Shown: positions 10,191-19,449, numbered from the stretch's first letter. The stretch: 64,000 bases of DNA from CBDBEU01 sp965204565 (GCA_965204565.1 CBDBEU010000005.1:372001-436000), one strand, 5' to 3'. A program made the numbers and translations. The notes: a model not told the origin generated them from the sequence alone.

Positions 10191-10972
10191 GGACACCTTG
10201 CCGACCCCTGTCTGCTGCCTGGAATCGGGTGACGAGAGCGCATTTACGGCCGCGATGCGGGTCGGCCCTTTGCCTGGGTTGTGGTTCGGGATCTGGTTTC
10301 GCCGGGGCCTGGCTATGCCACGGCACCTTTGCGCTCCCGGAACAGGAGCCGCTTCATGTTGAATGCGATGTGGCCATGCCGATCCTGGCCCTCGCCCGGT
10401 CGATGCCGATGGTGCGGACGAAGAGCCCCATTCGTGCCTTCATCCCGGCGAAGGGATGTTCCGATCGCGGATCGGACCTTCGACTCTGCGGCATTGGCCC
10501 TCTCGTGATGCACGGGCATCGGCTTGCCGGGCGGGCGCGTCTTCCTGCGCCCTCGCTTGAGCGTCCAACGCGCGTCGCGATCCTTTTGCGCCGGTTTCCG
10601 GGGATTGGCCTGCCAATCAGGCGGGATGCCCCCGCCCATGACGGGATATCCCGCGTCCTTAAGATGCGCGTCGAACCGGGCGAGGAGTTTCTTCACCGCA
10701 CCGGTCCGCACCAGGGCTTCCCGGAACCGCCGGATGGTCGTCTCGTCCGGCGCCCGCGCGCCGTCATCGGAACGATCAAGCGTCGCATCCAACTCTGGCC
10801 GGAAGAGCTCGAAGTCGATACCCCCCTGCAAGCCGCTCCAGCGGATCTCCCGCCTTCGATACGCTCATCCGGATCGAACAACCCGCGCTGTGCAGCCATC
10901 GTACCCTCTGTCGCTGATATCCTCACGGAATCACGCCAACACGCTCAAAGCCAGGGGGGGTCAGGGCGTCCA
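10191..10972 (-). mobile_element. IS5-family element, internally deleted copy 1
   Basis: Related to the element at 22647-23889 and read on the minus strand from ATG 10926 (MAAQRGLFDPDER). Terminal sequences GGACACC at 10191 and GGCGTCC ending at 10972 are inverted partners. At least two internal deletions are evident against the other copy. One removes the block between the first third and DDGARAPDETT; the other joins KRGRRKTRP to PPGKPMPVHHERA. Frameshifts add to this, so no active transposase is possible. It lies at the breakpoint of egtD. Confidence 0.8.
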
Positions 10973-11866
10973 CTTGTAGACCGTGGCGCTGCTCATGCCA
11001 TGTTTGCGGCAGTCGGTCTTCGGGCGATTGGCCGGATATGATGATGTGAACGACGCGGACCGTCCGGCGCTCGATCCGTTGATGCGGCAGGTGGTCGGAG
11101 GGCGTGGTGTTGATGCCGAGGCTGCGTCTGCCGGCCGGATGGGTCGGTTCGAGACCGAGGTGTCGGCGGCCGCCGACAATCGCGGTGCGCCGGCGGACGT
11201 ATCCGGTCAATAGATCGATCGGGCTCACGCCGCGATGGCGCCCGAATGGATCACACCGGACATGGGCGGTTCGGTCGGCCCGCGCCATGGCGCGCAGGAG
11301 AACACCGCCTGGAACGGGCATTTCGGCTGCATGTGCCATCATCCTTTGTTCGTCCTTAACCGGCTTGGCCGCCTCGAACGCCGTTCATTGCGCCCCGGCA
11401 ATGTTCACAGCGCCGATGGCCGGGAAAATGTGCTCAAGCCGGTGTTGGCGCGATATGCGGATCGTGAGCTGATGCGGTTCTTCCGGACCGATGCCGCTTT
11501 TGCTGTCCCGGAGCTCTACAAGACGCCGGAGGCGGAAGGCTGTTCCTGCGCCATCCGGCCTGGGAAGACCGTTGTTCCGGAAAGCAGGATTGCGCCTGTG
11601 CTCAAGTGCCCCGCGGGTCGCCCGCCGACCCATGTGCGGGGCATTTGCGGCGACTTCGCGTATCAGGCCGCGTCACGGGACAAACCATGGCGGGTCGTCT
11701 CCAGGGTCGAACGGCATGTCGAGGAAGGCAGGCAGTCGGTCAATCGGACGCGTCTTTCCTGCAAGGGCATGGCGCGGAACGAGGTGTGGCTTCAGCTTCA
11801 TGCATCGGCCTGCAATCCCGGTGTCTTCCTGCAGGGCGCCGATCTGCTGGAGACGCCGGTGAGTGC
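10973..11866 (+). pseudogene. IS1380-family transposase remnant A
   Basis: Recognised from IS1380 signatures in successive frames: RQSVFGRLAGYDDVNDADR, NTAWNGHF, CHHPLFVLNRLG, ERRSLRPGNVHSADG, GRPPTHVR and VNRTRLSCKGMARNEVWLQ. The N-terminal third and the C-terminus are missing, and the expected VLDMDSS catalytic segment is damaged. It is sandwiched between an IS5 remnant on the left and an IS3 remnant on the right, so it was probably the original insertion in this spot. Confidence 0.75.
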
Positions 11867-12961
11867 GACGGTTTGACCAGTGACCAGCGCGCCCGGCTCA
11901 AGGCGTTGGAGCGCGAGAATAAAGAGCTACGCCAGGCCAACGAGATCCTGAAGAAGGCGTCCGCGTATTTTGCACAGGCGGAGCTCGACTGCCCGTTCCG
12001 CAAATGATTGCCTGCACTGAAGAGCATCAAGGGGACTTTGGGGTCGAGCCGACCTGCCGTGTGCTGCCGATCGCCCATCGAGCTGCTACAGGCATGCGGC
12101 CATCGCCCGGGATCCTGATTTGGCGTCAGACCGAGCCCGGCAGGATGCGACAGACCTGAAGGAGATCAAGCGTGTCCATGACGAGAGCAAAGGCAGATAC
12201 GCAGCCCGCAAAGTCTGGCACCCGTTGCGCCGGGAAGACAGGGATATCGCACGGTGCACTGTAGAGCGGCTCATGAGAGAGCATGTATTACAAGGGGTTA
12301 CGCGCGGCAGGAAGAGAACCACGATCCCTGATCCGGCGCAGTCCTGCCCGGATGACAAGGTCAATCGCGACTTCACCGCCACCGCGCCCACCCGGATCTC
12401 TGCCAACCAGATCCGGGTGTCGGACTTCACCTGCGTGTCGACCTGGATGGGGATGGTCTATGTGGCCTTTGTCATTGATGTCTTCGCCCGCAAGATCGTG
12501 GGCTGGCGCGTCTCGACGTCCATGACGACGGGCTTCGTGCCGGATGCCTTGAGCCAGGCGATCTGCCAGCAGTGTCCGGCTGAAGGCAGCGGGTTGATCC
12601 ATCACTCGGACCGCGGCAGCCAGTATCTGTCAATCCGCTATACCGAACGTCTGGGGGAGGCCGGGATTGACATCTCGGTCGGCAGCATTGGCGACAGCTA
12701 TGACAACGCCCTGGCGGAAAGCGTCATCGGCCTGTTCAAGACTGAGGTCATCGAGTTCTTCGGGCCGTGGAAATTCGTGGCCCGGGTTGATTGGGAAACC
12801 CTGCAATGGGTCAGTTGGTACAACACAGAGCGGCTACACGGCGCCATCGGCCACCGACCGCCGCAGGAAATGGAGGACGCCTTCCATGCAAGCATGAACG
12901 CCCTTGATAAAGTCGCATAGGTTTGGAACAAAAAAGTCTCCAGTAAAACCGGGGCGGTTCA
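11867..12961 (+). mobile_element. IS3-family element, 5'-truncated, frameshifted orfB
   Basis: The tail of orfA (coiled-coil LKALERENKELRQANEILK) ends with TGA at 12005-12007, overlapping the orfB ATG at 12004. orfB runs to 12920 and has the IS3 integrase core: Asp in VSDFTC, the HSDRGSQY motif and the Glu in DNALAES. A one-base loss near 12072 shifts the frame between PIAH and RHAAIARDPD, and a few residues are inserted before VSDFT. The right inverted repeat ending at 12961 (TGAACCGCCCC when read inward) is typical of IS3 ends; the left end and most of orfA are missing. Confidence 0.85.
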
Positions 12962-13137
12962 CTTTTACCCAATATGGCCGTGTCGATGCAACTGCGGAAG
13001 CCGATGTGAGCGCCAGCGGCTTCGGGCCCGCGGAGAATGGCATGTGGCGCGCACGAGCCGTCGCGCACTCATTTGAACGCTCGGCGGGCTTCATAACCAC
13101 AATCGAGGTCGAAGCGCCGGAGACGCCGAAGAAATGA
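12962..13137 (+). pseudogene. Fragment resembling a phage late control D / tail protein C-terminus
   Basis: After the IS3 right end, an open frame of about 58 residues ends with GMWRARAVAHSFERSAGF and TTIEVEAPE. This is the pattern of the C-terminal segment of phage P2 gpD-like tail proteins (WxVxxVxHxxxxxGFTTxIEAE). No other phage gene is next to it. It is probably a stub of a lost prophage, cut by the IS3 element. The assignment rests on one short segment. The 260 bases after it hold nothing I recognise. Confidence 0.45.
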
Positions 13138-13399
13138 GGTCCTTCAAATGGATGTTGAAAGGTGTTTGAGAGAGAGATGATCTGAAGCGACAAAACCAAT
13201 ACCTGGCCACCGCTGATATGACAAAAACGGCCGTTACAGATGACCTGCGCTGTGATCAAACCCGGTGTCACGCTACAGTCAAAAATATAGAATTTTTCAA
13301 CATTGTGGGAGGAGATGACGTCATTCATGTCGCCAGTACTAGTTGTTTGATCCTGCGGTTTGATGGTGTGATGCTTTCGTTGGAATGGAAGAAAGCATT

Positions 13400-14346
13400 A
13401 TGGGACAGGTTCGTCACGCGAGCGCCACGACCACGCACGCTGTCAGAGCAGCAATACAGCGATCGCGGAACTGAGCCGGGAACCGGGTGTCAACCCCAAG
13501 ACGATTGCCAGGTGGCGGAAACGGCAGACGGTTGAGGATCGCAAGACAGGCCCGAAGGAACCGCGCTCAACCGTTCTCAGTGAAGCCGAGGAGGCGATGA
13601 TCGTTGCCTTCCGGCGGCACAGGTTGCTTCCGCTGGATGACTGCCTCCATGCCCTTCAGCCGTCAATCCCGCGCCTGACACGGTCGGCCCTGCATCGGTG
13701 CCTGCAACGGCATGGCATATCGCGCTTGCCTGACGTCGAAGGGGACACACCAAAGCGGCAGCGTTTCAAGAGCTATCCAATCGGGGGCTTCCACATGTAC
13801 ATCGCCGAGGTCCAGACCGCCGAGGACAGGCTGTAGCTGTTCGCAGCCATTGATCGGACCAGAAAATCTGCGGTCACTCAGCTCGTAGACAAGGCCAACC
13901 GCAAGACAGCCCGGGAGTTCCTTGAACATCTGCTCGAAGCCGTCCCGTATCACATCCACACGATCCTGACCGATAATGGCATCCGGTTCGCCGCGCAGCC
14001 ACGGAACCGAAACACGATCTATTCCCGGCCCATGCGCTTTGACATGATCTGCCACGCCAACGGGATTGAACACCGGCTGACCAGGCCCAGCCATCCATGG
14101 ACCAACGGCCAGGTCGAGCGGATCAACCGGACGATCAAAGACGCCACCGTCAAACGCTATCACGACGACAATCATGATCAGCTGCGCACACATCCGGCAG
14201 ACTTCATGGCATCCTGCAATTTCGCCCGAAGGCTAAAGACCCTCAACGTCCTGACGCATTACGAATATATCTGCAAAATCCGGACTTCAGAGCCAGATAA
14301 ATTCAATGGCAATCCGATCTACAAGATGACGGGACTGAACAACTAG
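13400..14346 (+). pseudogene. IS481-family transposase, inactivated
   Basis: Begins MGQVRHASATTTHAVRAA at ATG 13400, loses frame after IQRSR through a short deletion, then continues in one frame to TAG 14346. An in-frame TAG stands at 13834-13836 in the segment DRL*LFAAIDRT. The first catalytic Asp of the rve core is Tyr here (FHMYIAEV instead of the expected FHMDIAEV). Later motifs HTILTDNG and HPWTNGQVERINRTIK are present. Its right end abuts the 3' end of maf and supplies that gene's last codons. Confidence 0.85.
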
Positions 14347-14978
14347 TCGTCACTGACGCACATCAGCCAATTGTAGTGCACACGGTAGCCGGCAGAGACC
14401 AGCAGGTTCACGGTTTCATGCAACGGCAGTCCGACAACAGCGGAATAGGACCCGGCAATGCGCACCACAAACGCGCCGGCGAGTCCTTGAATCGCATAGC
14501 CGCCGGCTTTGCCGCGCCACTCACCGCTTGCCAGATAACTTTCGATCTCATCGCGCGACAGACGCTTGAAACGCACCCGCGCTTCGACCGTGCGCTCACG
14601 CATACGCCCTTTGGAATCTATGAGACAGACCGCGGTGTAGACCCGGTGTCCGCGGCCAGACAACATGCGCAGCGCATAAGCTGCTTCTTCAAGCAGAGTA
14701 GGCTTTGGAATTGAGCGCCGTCCAATGGCGACCACGGTATCGGCGCCAAGCACCAGCGCATCCTTCAATTCCGGGTCTTTCTGATTGGCGGCACGCGCCA
14801 TTTCAGCCTTGGCGCGAGCGAGACGGCGCGCGCGAACGCGCGGCAATTCGCGCCGGCCGGGAGTTTCGTCAATATCAACGGGTCTTAGGGAACCCGGCTG
14901 AACGCCGACCTGCTGAAGCAAGGCCAGGCGCCGTACCGATCCGCTCGCAAGCACGAGCTTGGGTTGGCCAACAGTCAT
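14343..14978 (-). CDS. maf: Maf-family nucleoside triphosphate pyrophosphatase
   Basis: 211 residues. Maf/Ham1-fold house-cleaning enzyme that hydrolyses non-canonical or modified NTPs to NMPs. Motifs: LASGSVRRLALL at the start, the catalytic-Asp segment ALVLGADTVVA, GRGHRVYTAV and the late VVGLPLHE. The ending GYRVHYNW is normal, but the last few residues and the TAG stop come from the adjoining IS481 remnant, so the original C-terminus was replaced without obvious damage. It is the last gene of the minus-strand run starting with the Rieske operon. Stop codons overlap with the IS481 gene. Confidence 0.88.
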   Translation of the reverse strand: MTVGQPKLVLASGSVRRLALLQQVGVQPGSLRPVDIDETPGRRELPRVRARRLARAKAEMARAANQKDPELKDALVLGADTVVAIGRRSIPKPTLLEEAAYALRMLSGRGHRVYTAVCLIDSKGRMRERTVEARVRFKRLSRDEIESYLASGEWRGKAGGYAIQGLAGAFVVRIAGSYSAVVGLPLHETVNLLVSAGYRVHYNWLMCVSDD

Positions 14979-15035
14979 AAAGCGAAAGCTCCGCGGGGCC
15001 GTCTCACGCGCCGGTCATCGGTGGCCATGGCGGAC

Positions 15036-15137
15036 CTATTCCTGCCGCAATCGGGCGAGAATGATCGCGATAGGCGGCAAAATCAAGCCGTAGCAGCCAA
15101 CCCACAAAACGGTGCCCCATGGACAACAGTTCGTCAC
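15036..15137 (-). CDS. Possible 33-residue single-span membrane peptide
   Basis: GTG at 15137 follows the TGA of the upstream 78-residue gene by three bases, suggesting translational coupling. The peptide is one hydrophobic segment (VGCYGLILPPIAIILARL) ending in RQE. It could be a tiny membrane subunit of the redox operon, or chance. There is no homology I can name. Confidence 0.3.
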   Translation of the reverse strand: MTNCCPWGTVLWVGCYGLILPPIAIILARLRQE

Positions 15138-15140
15138 GGT

Positions 15141-15377
15141 TCACCCGCCAAGATCGAGCTTGCTGCTTATCCAGCCGATCAGCCTTTCGGCAACACTCAA
15201 AACCGCAACAACGGCAACGAGGGAGACCAGAAAGCGCATTTCAAGAATGAAACCCCGGAACGGCTGGGGCAGTATTTGGCCCAGAAGCGGGCGTGAATAC
15301 TCCCATGAGAGCCAGGCGATGAGACCGGCAAGGACCACCATGGCGACGGTAGTGAGGAATGTAAAGGCAGCCTTCAT
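15141..15377 (-). CDS. Small two-span membrane protein, last or next-to-last gene of the redox operon
   Basis: 78 residues with two hydrophobic helices (FLTTVAMVVLAGLIAWLSW and MRFLVSLVAVVAVLSVA). Its ATG lies one base after the stop of the 258-residue protein gene, so it is almost certainly translated from the same mRNA. I recognise no family. By position it may be a small subunit or assembly partner of the Rieske/ferric-reductase-like complex. Confidence 0.6.
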   Translation of the reverse strand: MKAAFTFLTTVAMVVLAGLIAWLSWEYSRPLLGQILPQPFRGFILEMRFLVSLVAVVAVLSVAERLIGWISSKLDLGG

Positions 15378-15378
15378 T

Positions 15379-16155
15379 TCATGGCACTCTTACCGTGCCG
15401 GGATCGATCCGCAACACCATGAGATCGTCGCGCCGCTCGACCTCGCCTTCAATTTCAACAATCAGCGCCACAATATCGTAGACTTCATCGGCTAGGGGGC
15501 CGCCAGTAGAATCAGCGAGCAGAAAATAGGACTCACCATCGACCGCGCCCGAGGAGATGAAAACCGGTGGCGTGCCGCCGATCAGACAGATATTGGCGCA
15601 GGCTTTGTGAGCAAGCCCGCGCCCGGGGCGCATCGCTCCTTGCGCGCATTTGCCATCGCAAACCTCGCCGGTTAGCCGCCAGCGACCGAAACTGCGCGCC
15701 GGCGCTGGCTGATAATCTTCAAGCGCATGCGCTGCATCTGTGTCCAACTGCCTGACAGAGCCCGGGCCTCGCATTTGCAGCATGTCGATATTGCTGCGCC
15801 TGAGAAGCCCTCCTTCAACTTCAACCAATTGACCGTCGAGCTCAGCAACCTTGAGGCCAGCCCCCCGCTTGCCAGGCCCCGCCAACAAGACCGCCCGCGG
15901 CCCCTGATTACCGTTCGCCGGCAAGTGGAGAACCGGATATGGATCAAGGCGCAAGCGGCCTTGGAGTTTTTGACGGCCCTCCTCGAACACAATACGCGCA
16001 TTACCCGGATCGCCGACACTGGCACTCAAGGAGAAGGCAAGCCCGATCATGGCGCCGAGAAACGCAGCGGCAAATATCATCAGAAATATCGCCAAAGGCT
16101 GAGGCACCTGGTTCAGATAGCCGACATAGAACGGTGCGCGATCTGGTTTGCTCAT
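15379..16155 (-). CDS. Membrane-anchored protein with CxxxC pairs, redox operon
   Basis: 258 residues. One N-terminal membrane helix (about 20-45) is preceded by a short cytoplasmic tail, leaving most of the chain probably periplasmic. The C-terminal half has a Cys-rich signature: CDGKC, then about 16 residues later CANIC followed by GGTPPVF. The combination (VCDGKC, MRPG, AHKACANIC, GGTPP) looks like a conserved domain of unknown function; the Cys pairs could bind metal or a cluster or form disulphides. Its start overlaps the end of the upstream Rieske membrane gene by four bases. Not assigned to a named family. Confidence 0.7.
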   Translation of the reverse strand: MSKPDRAPFYVGYLNQVPQPLAIFLMIFAAAFLGAMIGLAFSLSASVGDPGNARIVFEEGRQKLQGRLRLDPYPVLHLPANGNQGPRAVLLAGPGKRGAGLKVAELDGQLVEVEGGLLRRSNIDMLQMRGPGSVRQLDTDAAHALEDYQPAPARSFGRWRLTGEVCDGKCAQGAMRPGRGLAHKACANICLIGGTPPVFISSGAVDGESYFLLADSTGGPLADEVYDIVALIVEIEGEVERRDDLMVLRIDPGTVRVP

Positions 16156-17213
16156 GGCTCAAAATCCGGGATCGGCACTGGCTTGACAGGCGTTCCTGGT
16201 GGATTGGGATGCGGGTCAAGCATTACCCGCCCTGCCTCGCAGCGCAGGCGATAAGTGGCGATCTTTTCAGTGAATGGCGACGGCGCACAACCATCGGCAA
16301 GGCGGTACTGGAAGCCATGCCATGGACAGGTCACACAGTCATCGATCACGCGGCCTTCGCCCAATGGCCCGTTTTGATGGGCGCAGACATTGTTGACGGC
16401 AGATAGCGTGGCGCCATTGCGAAATATCGCTACACGTTCGCCAAAGGGTGTGGCGACAATGATGGCGCGGCCATCTTCAATATCTCCCACATCGCCGGCA
16501 TCGAACCATTCGGTACCACCGGCATCAAGGCACTCGCCAGCATTGAGCGACCGGGTCTTGCGCGCAGCTGCGAAATGCAGCGCACTGACTGTGAGGGTCG
16601 ATGCCGTCACCACCATGGCGAAGACCGGGCTTGCGGCAGCCTGAAGATAGCCAAGGGCGATGTGAATGACGACTGCGGCATAGGCCACATAAACCGACAT
16701 GTGGATCGCCTTCCACACCGGCGGGGTCAGGAAGCTAAGCCAGAAATCATGGCTGGTCACCGCCAGTATCGTGAGCAGGGCAAGCGCACATATGCCGAAC
16801 AATTCGAACGGAAATCCAATGATCTGGCCGAAGCTCGAATTGGCCGAAAGCAAGGCAACGAACGGATCGGTGGGGCTGAAGGCGAAGTAAAAGCCGAGCA
16901 CATAAGAGACATGGACAAAGGCAATCGTGCAGGTCAGGACGCCGAAATGGCGACGATTGTAGAGGAGCGGCAGAAAGCAGGTATCGAGACGCGCCAGAGG
17001 ACCGATGCTGACAATCAGCGTCAGCATCAGGAAGGCGCAACTGCCGAATGCCTGCATGCGCAATATGGCGCCGCTCAACGGCCGGGTCTGATCGGCGAAC
17101 GAGGGTGCGACACGCAGATAGATCAGGATATAAAGGATCACTGCGGCCAAAAGCACAAAATCGTAGATCAGCTTGTTACGGTTCCAGCCAACCGGACCGT
17201 ATTTGACGCTCAT
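16152..17213 (-). CDS. Ferric-reductase-like membrane protein fused to a Rieske 2Fe-2S domain
   Basis: 353 residues. The N-terminal 215 residues hold about six membrane helices of the ferric-reductase-like/cytochrome b type, with His at 101, 171 and 184 in helices as candidate haem ligands. The C-terminal part (about 235-330) is a Rieske ferredoxin domain with Cys277-x-His279 and Cys296-x2-His299 (CAHQNGPLG and CPWHGF), in the bis-Cys/bis-His pattern. The gene overlaps both neighbours by four bases. Inference: it passes electrons between a membrane haem pool and the Rieske/FMN protein encoded upstream. The specific substrate is unknown. Confidence 0.82.
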   Translation of the reverse strand: MSVKYGPVGWNRNKLIYDFVLLAAVILYILIYLRVAPSFADQTRPLSGAILRMQAFGSCAFLMLTLIVSIGPLARLDTCFLPLLYNRRHFGVLTCTIAFVHVSYVLGFYFAFSPTDPFVALLSANSSFGQIIGFPFELFGICALALLTILAVTSHDFWLSFLTPPVWKAIHMSVYVAYAAVVIHIALGYLQAAASPVFAMVVTASTLTVSALHFAAARKTRSLNAGECLDAGGTEWFDAGDVGDIEDGRAIIVATPFGERVAIFRNGATLSAVNNVCAHQNGPLGEGRVIDDCVTCPWHGFQYRLADGCAPSPFTEKIATYRLRCEAGRVMLDPHPNPPGTPVKPVPIPDFEP

Positions 17214-17584
17214 TGGCGCTCACCGCCCTGGCTGATCTGAACCGCCGGGCGGTCCAATGGCGCCGTCTGGCGCATCACCATAAGGGCAAGCAGTGCCAGC
17301 GGCAGAATGAGCGCCAGAATGGTCCAGATGCGGGCATGGGCCGTGTGATGTGGCCTTTGCCGGGGGGCGGTCTGGGTGGCTCCGCGTTCCAGCGCCAGCC
17401 AGCGCAATAGCACCAGCGGCCACAGCACCACCACGCCTGGGGCGATCAGCGGGCGAAACATATATGAACCGCGAGCTGAAGGGTCGACGCGATCAATGCC
17501 AATGGTCAGAAACAGGGCCGCAACCGCCATCCCGGCAAATCCGTAGACCTCGACAATGCGCACTATGGTTTCCGCCGTGCTCAT
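17210..17584 (-). CDS. Small membrane protein of the redox operon (conserved, unknown function)
   Basis: 124 residues with three hydrophobic segments: about 13-30, 44-64 and 90-108. The central stretch has the ordered motif TIGIDRVDPSAR followed by FRPLIAPGVVVLWP. It overlaps the ferric-reductase-like gene by four bases and follows the Rieske-GltS gene after 28 bases, so it belongs to the same transcript. I cannot name a family; position suggests a subunit or anchor of the complex. Confidence 0.72.
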   Translation of the reverse strand: MSTAETIVRIVEVYGFAGMAVAALFLTIGIDRVDPSARGSYMFRPLIAPGVVVLWPLVLLRWLALERGATQTAPRQRPHHTAHARIWTILALILPLALLALMVMRQTAPLDRPAVQISQGGERQ

Positions 17585-17612
17585 GCTGGCTCAAAGCTCC
17601 TGCGCCTGTGCA

Positions 17613-19202
17613 TCAACGCGCGCCTGCACCCGCAAAGGCAACGCCTGACAGTTCGGCCATTTCGGGTTTGAAGGTTGTGAGATCATCGAGCGTGAAGTCG
17701 ATGAAGTGATCGTGGCCGCAAGCGCGCGCCATCACCTGCATCAATTCCACCGAGGCATCGAAGAAATTCTTGAGCTGCAGCGCTGATTTCTCAACCACCA
17801 GGCGCGATACCAGATGCGGCTTCTGGGTGGCGATGCCGACCGGGCAGTTATTGGTGTGGCAGGCGCGCAGGGCAATGCAGCCGATCGCCTGCATGGCAGC
17901 GTTCGACATCGCGATAGCATCGGCGCCAAGCGCCATCGCCTTTACAAAGTCAGCCGGTTTGCGCAAGCCACCGGTGATCACCAGCGATACATCGCCGCGA
18001 CCTGTCTGGTCGAAATGACGGCGCGCGCGTGCCAGTGCCGGGATTGTCGGCACTGAAATATTGTCGCGGAAGATGATCGGTGCCGCACCGGTGCCGCCAC
18101 CTCGCCCATCAAGGATGATGTAATCGACGCCGACTTCAAGCGCTGCATCGATATCCTTTTCGATGTGCTGGGCCGAGAGCTTGTAGCCAATCGGTATACC
18201 ACCGGTGCGCGAGCGCACCTCGTCAGTGAATTCCCTGATCTCAGACACATCGCTCCAGTCGGGAAAGCGCGAAGGCAAGGTCGCCGCGGTACCTTCCGGC
18301 AATCCGCGCATTTCGGCGATCAGGCCCTTGACCTTGTCGCCGGGCAGATGCCCGTCCTTGAAATGGAACGCCTGCACCTTGTCGATCTTGTCCCAGGAAA
18401 AGCCAATGCGCACAGAGGTAAGCTCATAGAAATAGTGCGGGTTTGCTTCCTGTTCCTCGGGCGGCATTCCACCCTCGCCCGAACATATGCCGGTGCCTGC
18501 AAGCTCCGCCCCACGCGCCAGCGCAACCTTGGCCGAAGCCGACAAGGCGCCAAAGCTCATGTCAGAAACAAACAAGGGTATGGCGAGCTTGAGCGGCTTT
18601 TGCGCATTGGGGCCGATCACGACCGCGGTGCCGACAGGCTCCTCGTCGAGTAGCGGCAGGCGATGCAGCTGGGCGGTCAGGATCTGAATGTCGTTCCAAT
18701 CCGGCAATTCACCGCGCGGCACACCCATCGCCGCGACCTGGCCATGAGGGCCGGTCTTTTCCAGCCCGAACCGGGCGTAGTGCTGGATCAGTCCGGTATA
18801 GGGCTCCTCCTCGATACCGTGGCTGGTATCAGTATAAAGCCCCAGATAGGCATCGAGATTAAACGGCTGGGGATGATCATTCGCCCAGGCTTCGATCTCA
18901 TCGGTGTCGACCAGAACCGCGTCATCTTCGACCCAGCAAGAAAACTTCGGTAGCGCTTCGTTGTTACTGTATTCCGAAACACCACTGTCGAGACGGTAGT
19001 CCCAGTCATGAACCCCGCAAATGAGGTTGTCACCGCGGACAAATCCATCGGCCATCAACGCGCCTCGGTGCAAACAGCAGCCATAAAATACCGAGACTTC
19101 CGCATCGAACCGCACAACGACAAGATCTACTTCGCCAACCAGCGCATAAGCCGGTTTGCGGTCTTCCAGTTCGTTCAAATTCGCTACTTTGATCGGCTTC
19201 AT
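17613..19202 (-). CDS. Rieske 2Fe-2S domain fused to glutamate-synthase-type FMN domain
   Basis: 529 residues. Residues 1-100 form a Rieske domain with Cys43-x-His45 (CCLHRGA) and Cys62-x2-His65 (CGVHDWDY). Residues from about 150 to the end are the FMN-binding central domain of glutamate synthase (GltB/GltS C-terminal type). They include IPLFVSDMSFGALS, the loop ILDGRGGGTGAAP and CIALRACHTNNCPVG, whose Cys spacing (C-x5-C-x4-C) is that of the GltS 3Fe-4S cluster. The glutaminase domain is absent, so it cannot use glutamine like true GltB. A strong ribosome site (GGGAGG) precedes ATG 19202. It heads an overlapping operon with a Rieske membrane protein and is probably a soluble oxidoreductase feeding or draining a membrane redox chain. 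Confidence 0.85.
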   Translation of the reverse strand: MKPIKVANLNELEDRKPAYALVGEVDLVVVRFDAEVSVFYGCCLHRGALMADGFVRGDNLICGVHDWDYRLDSGVSEYSNNEALPKFSCWVEDDAVLVDTDEIEAWANDHPQPFNLDAYLGLYTDTSHGIEEEPYTGLIQHYARFGLEKTGPHGQVAAMGVPRGELPDWNDIQILTAQLHRLPLLDEEPVGTAVVIGPNAQKPLKLAIPLFVSDMSFGALSASAKVALARGAELAGTGICSGEGGMPPEEQEANPHYFYELTSVRIGFSWDKIDKVQAFHFKDGHLPGDKVKGLIAEMRGLPEGTAATLPSRFPDWSDVSEIREFTDEVRSRTGGIPIGYKLSAQHIEKDIDAALEVGVDYIILDGRGGGTGAAPIIFRDNISVPTIPALARARRHFDQTGRGDVSLVITGGLRKPADFVKAMALGADAIAMSNAAMQAIGCIALRACHTNNCPVGIATQKPHLVSRLVVEKSALQLKNFFDASVELMQVMARACGHDHFIDFTLDDLTTFKPEMAELSGVAFAGAGAR

Positions 19203-19449
19203 ACCTGCCTCCCTCTTACAATCGCTGCACGTTTTTCCGGCAGTCTTGCCAACCCAACAATATTGCGAACAGCGCGGGTTGGGGTTTCACCGTTCGACCA
19301 GATAACACCAGCCCACTAAATCAAGCGTAACAAGATAATCCTAAGTTACATTAACCCCGCATTTCCCATATGGCTCCATTGATTGATGTGATTGATCGTC
19401 GGTTCCGTGATGAGAAGCAATGTCTTGAGCGCATTTTGTGGCGCGGCAT

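Noticed and set aside
16575..17240. A 221-codon open frame antisense to the Rieske membrane protein gene
   Set aside because: Composition is rich in Arg, Gln, Gly and Asp, typical of an antisense shadow; the opposite strand has unambiguous Rieske and haem motifs.
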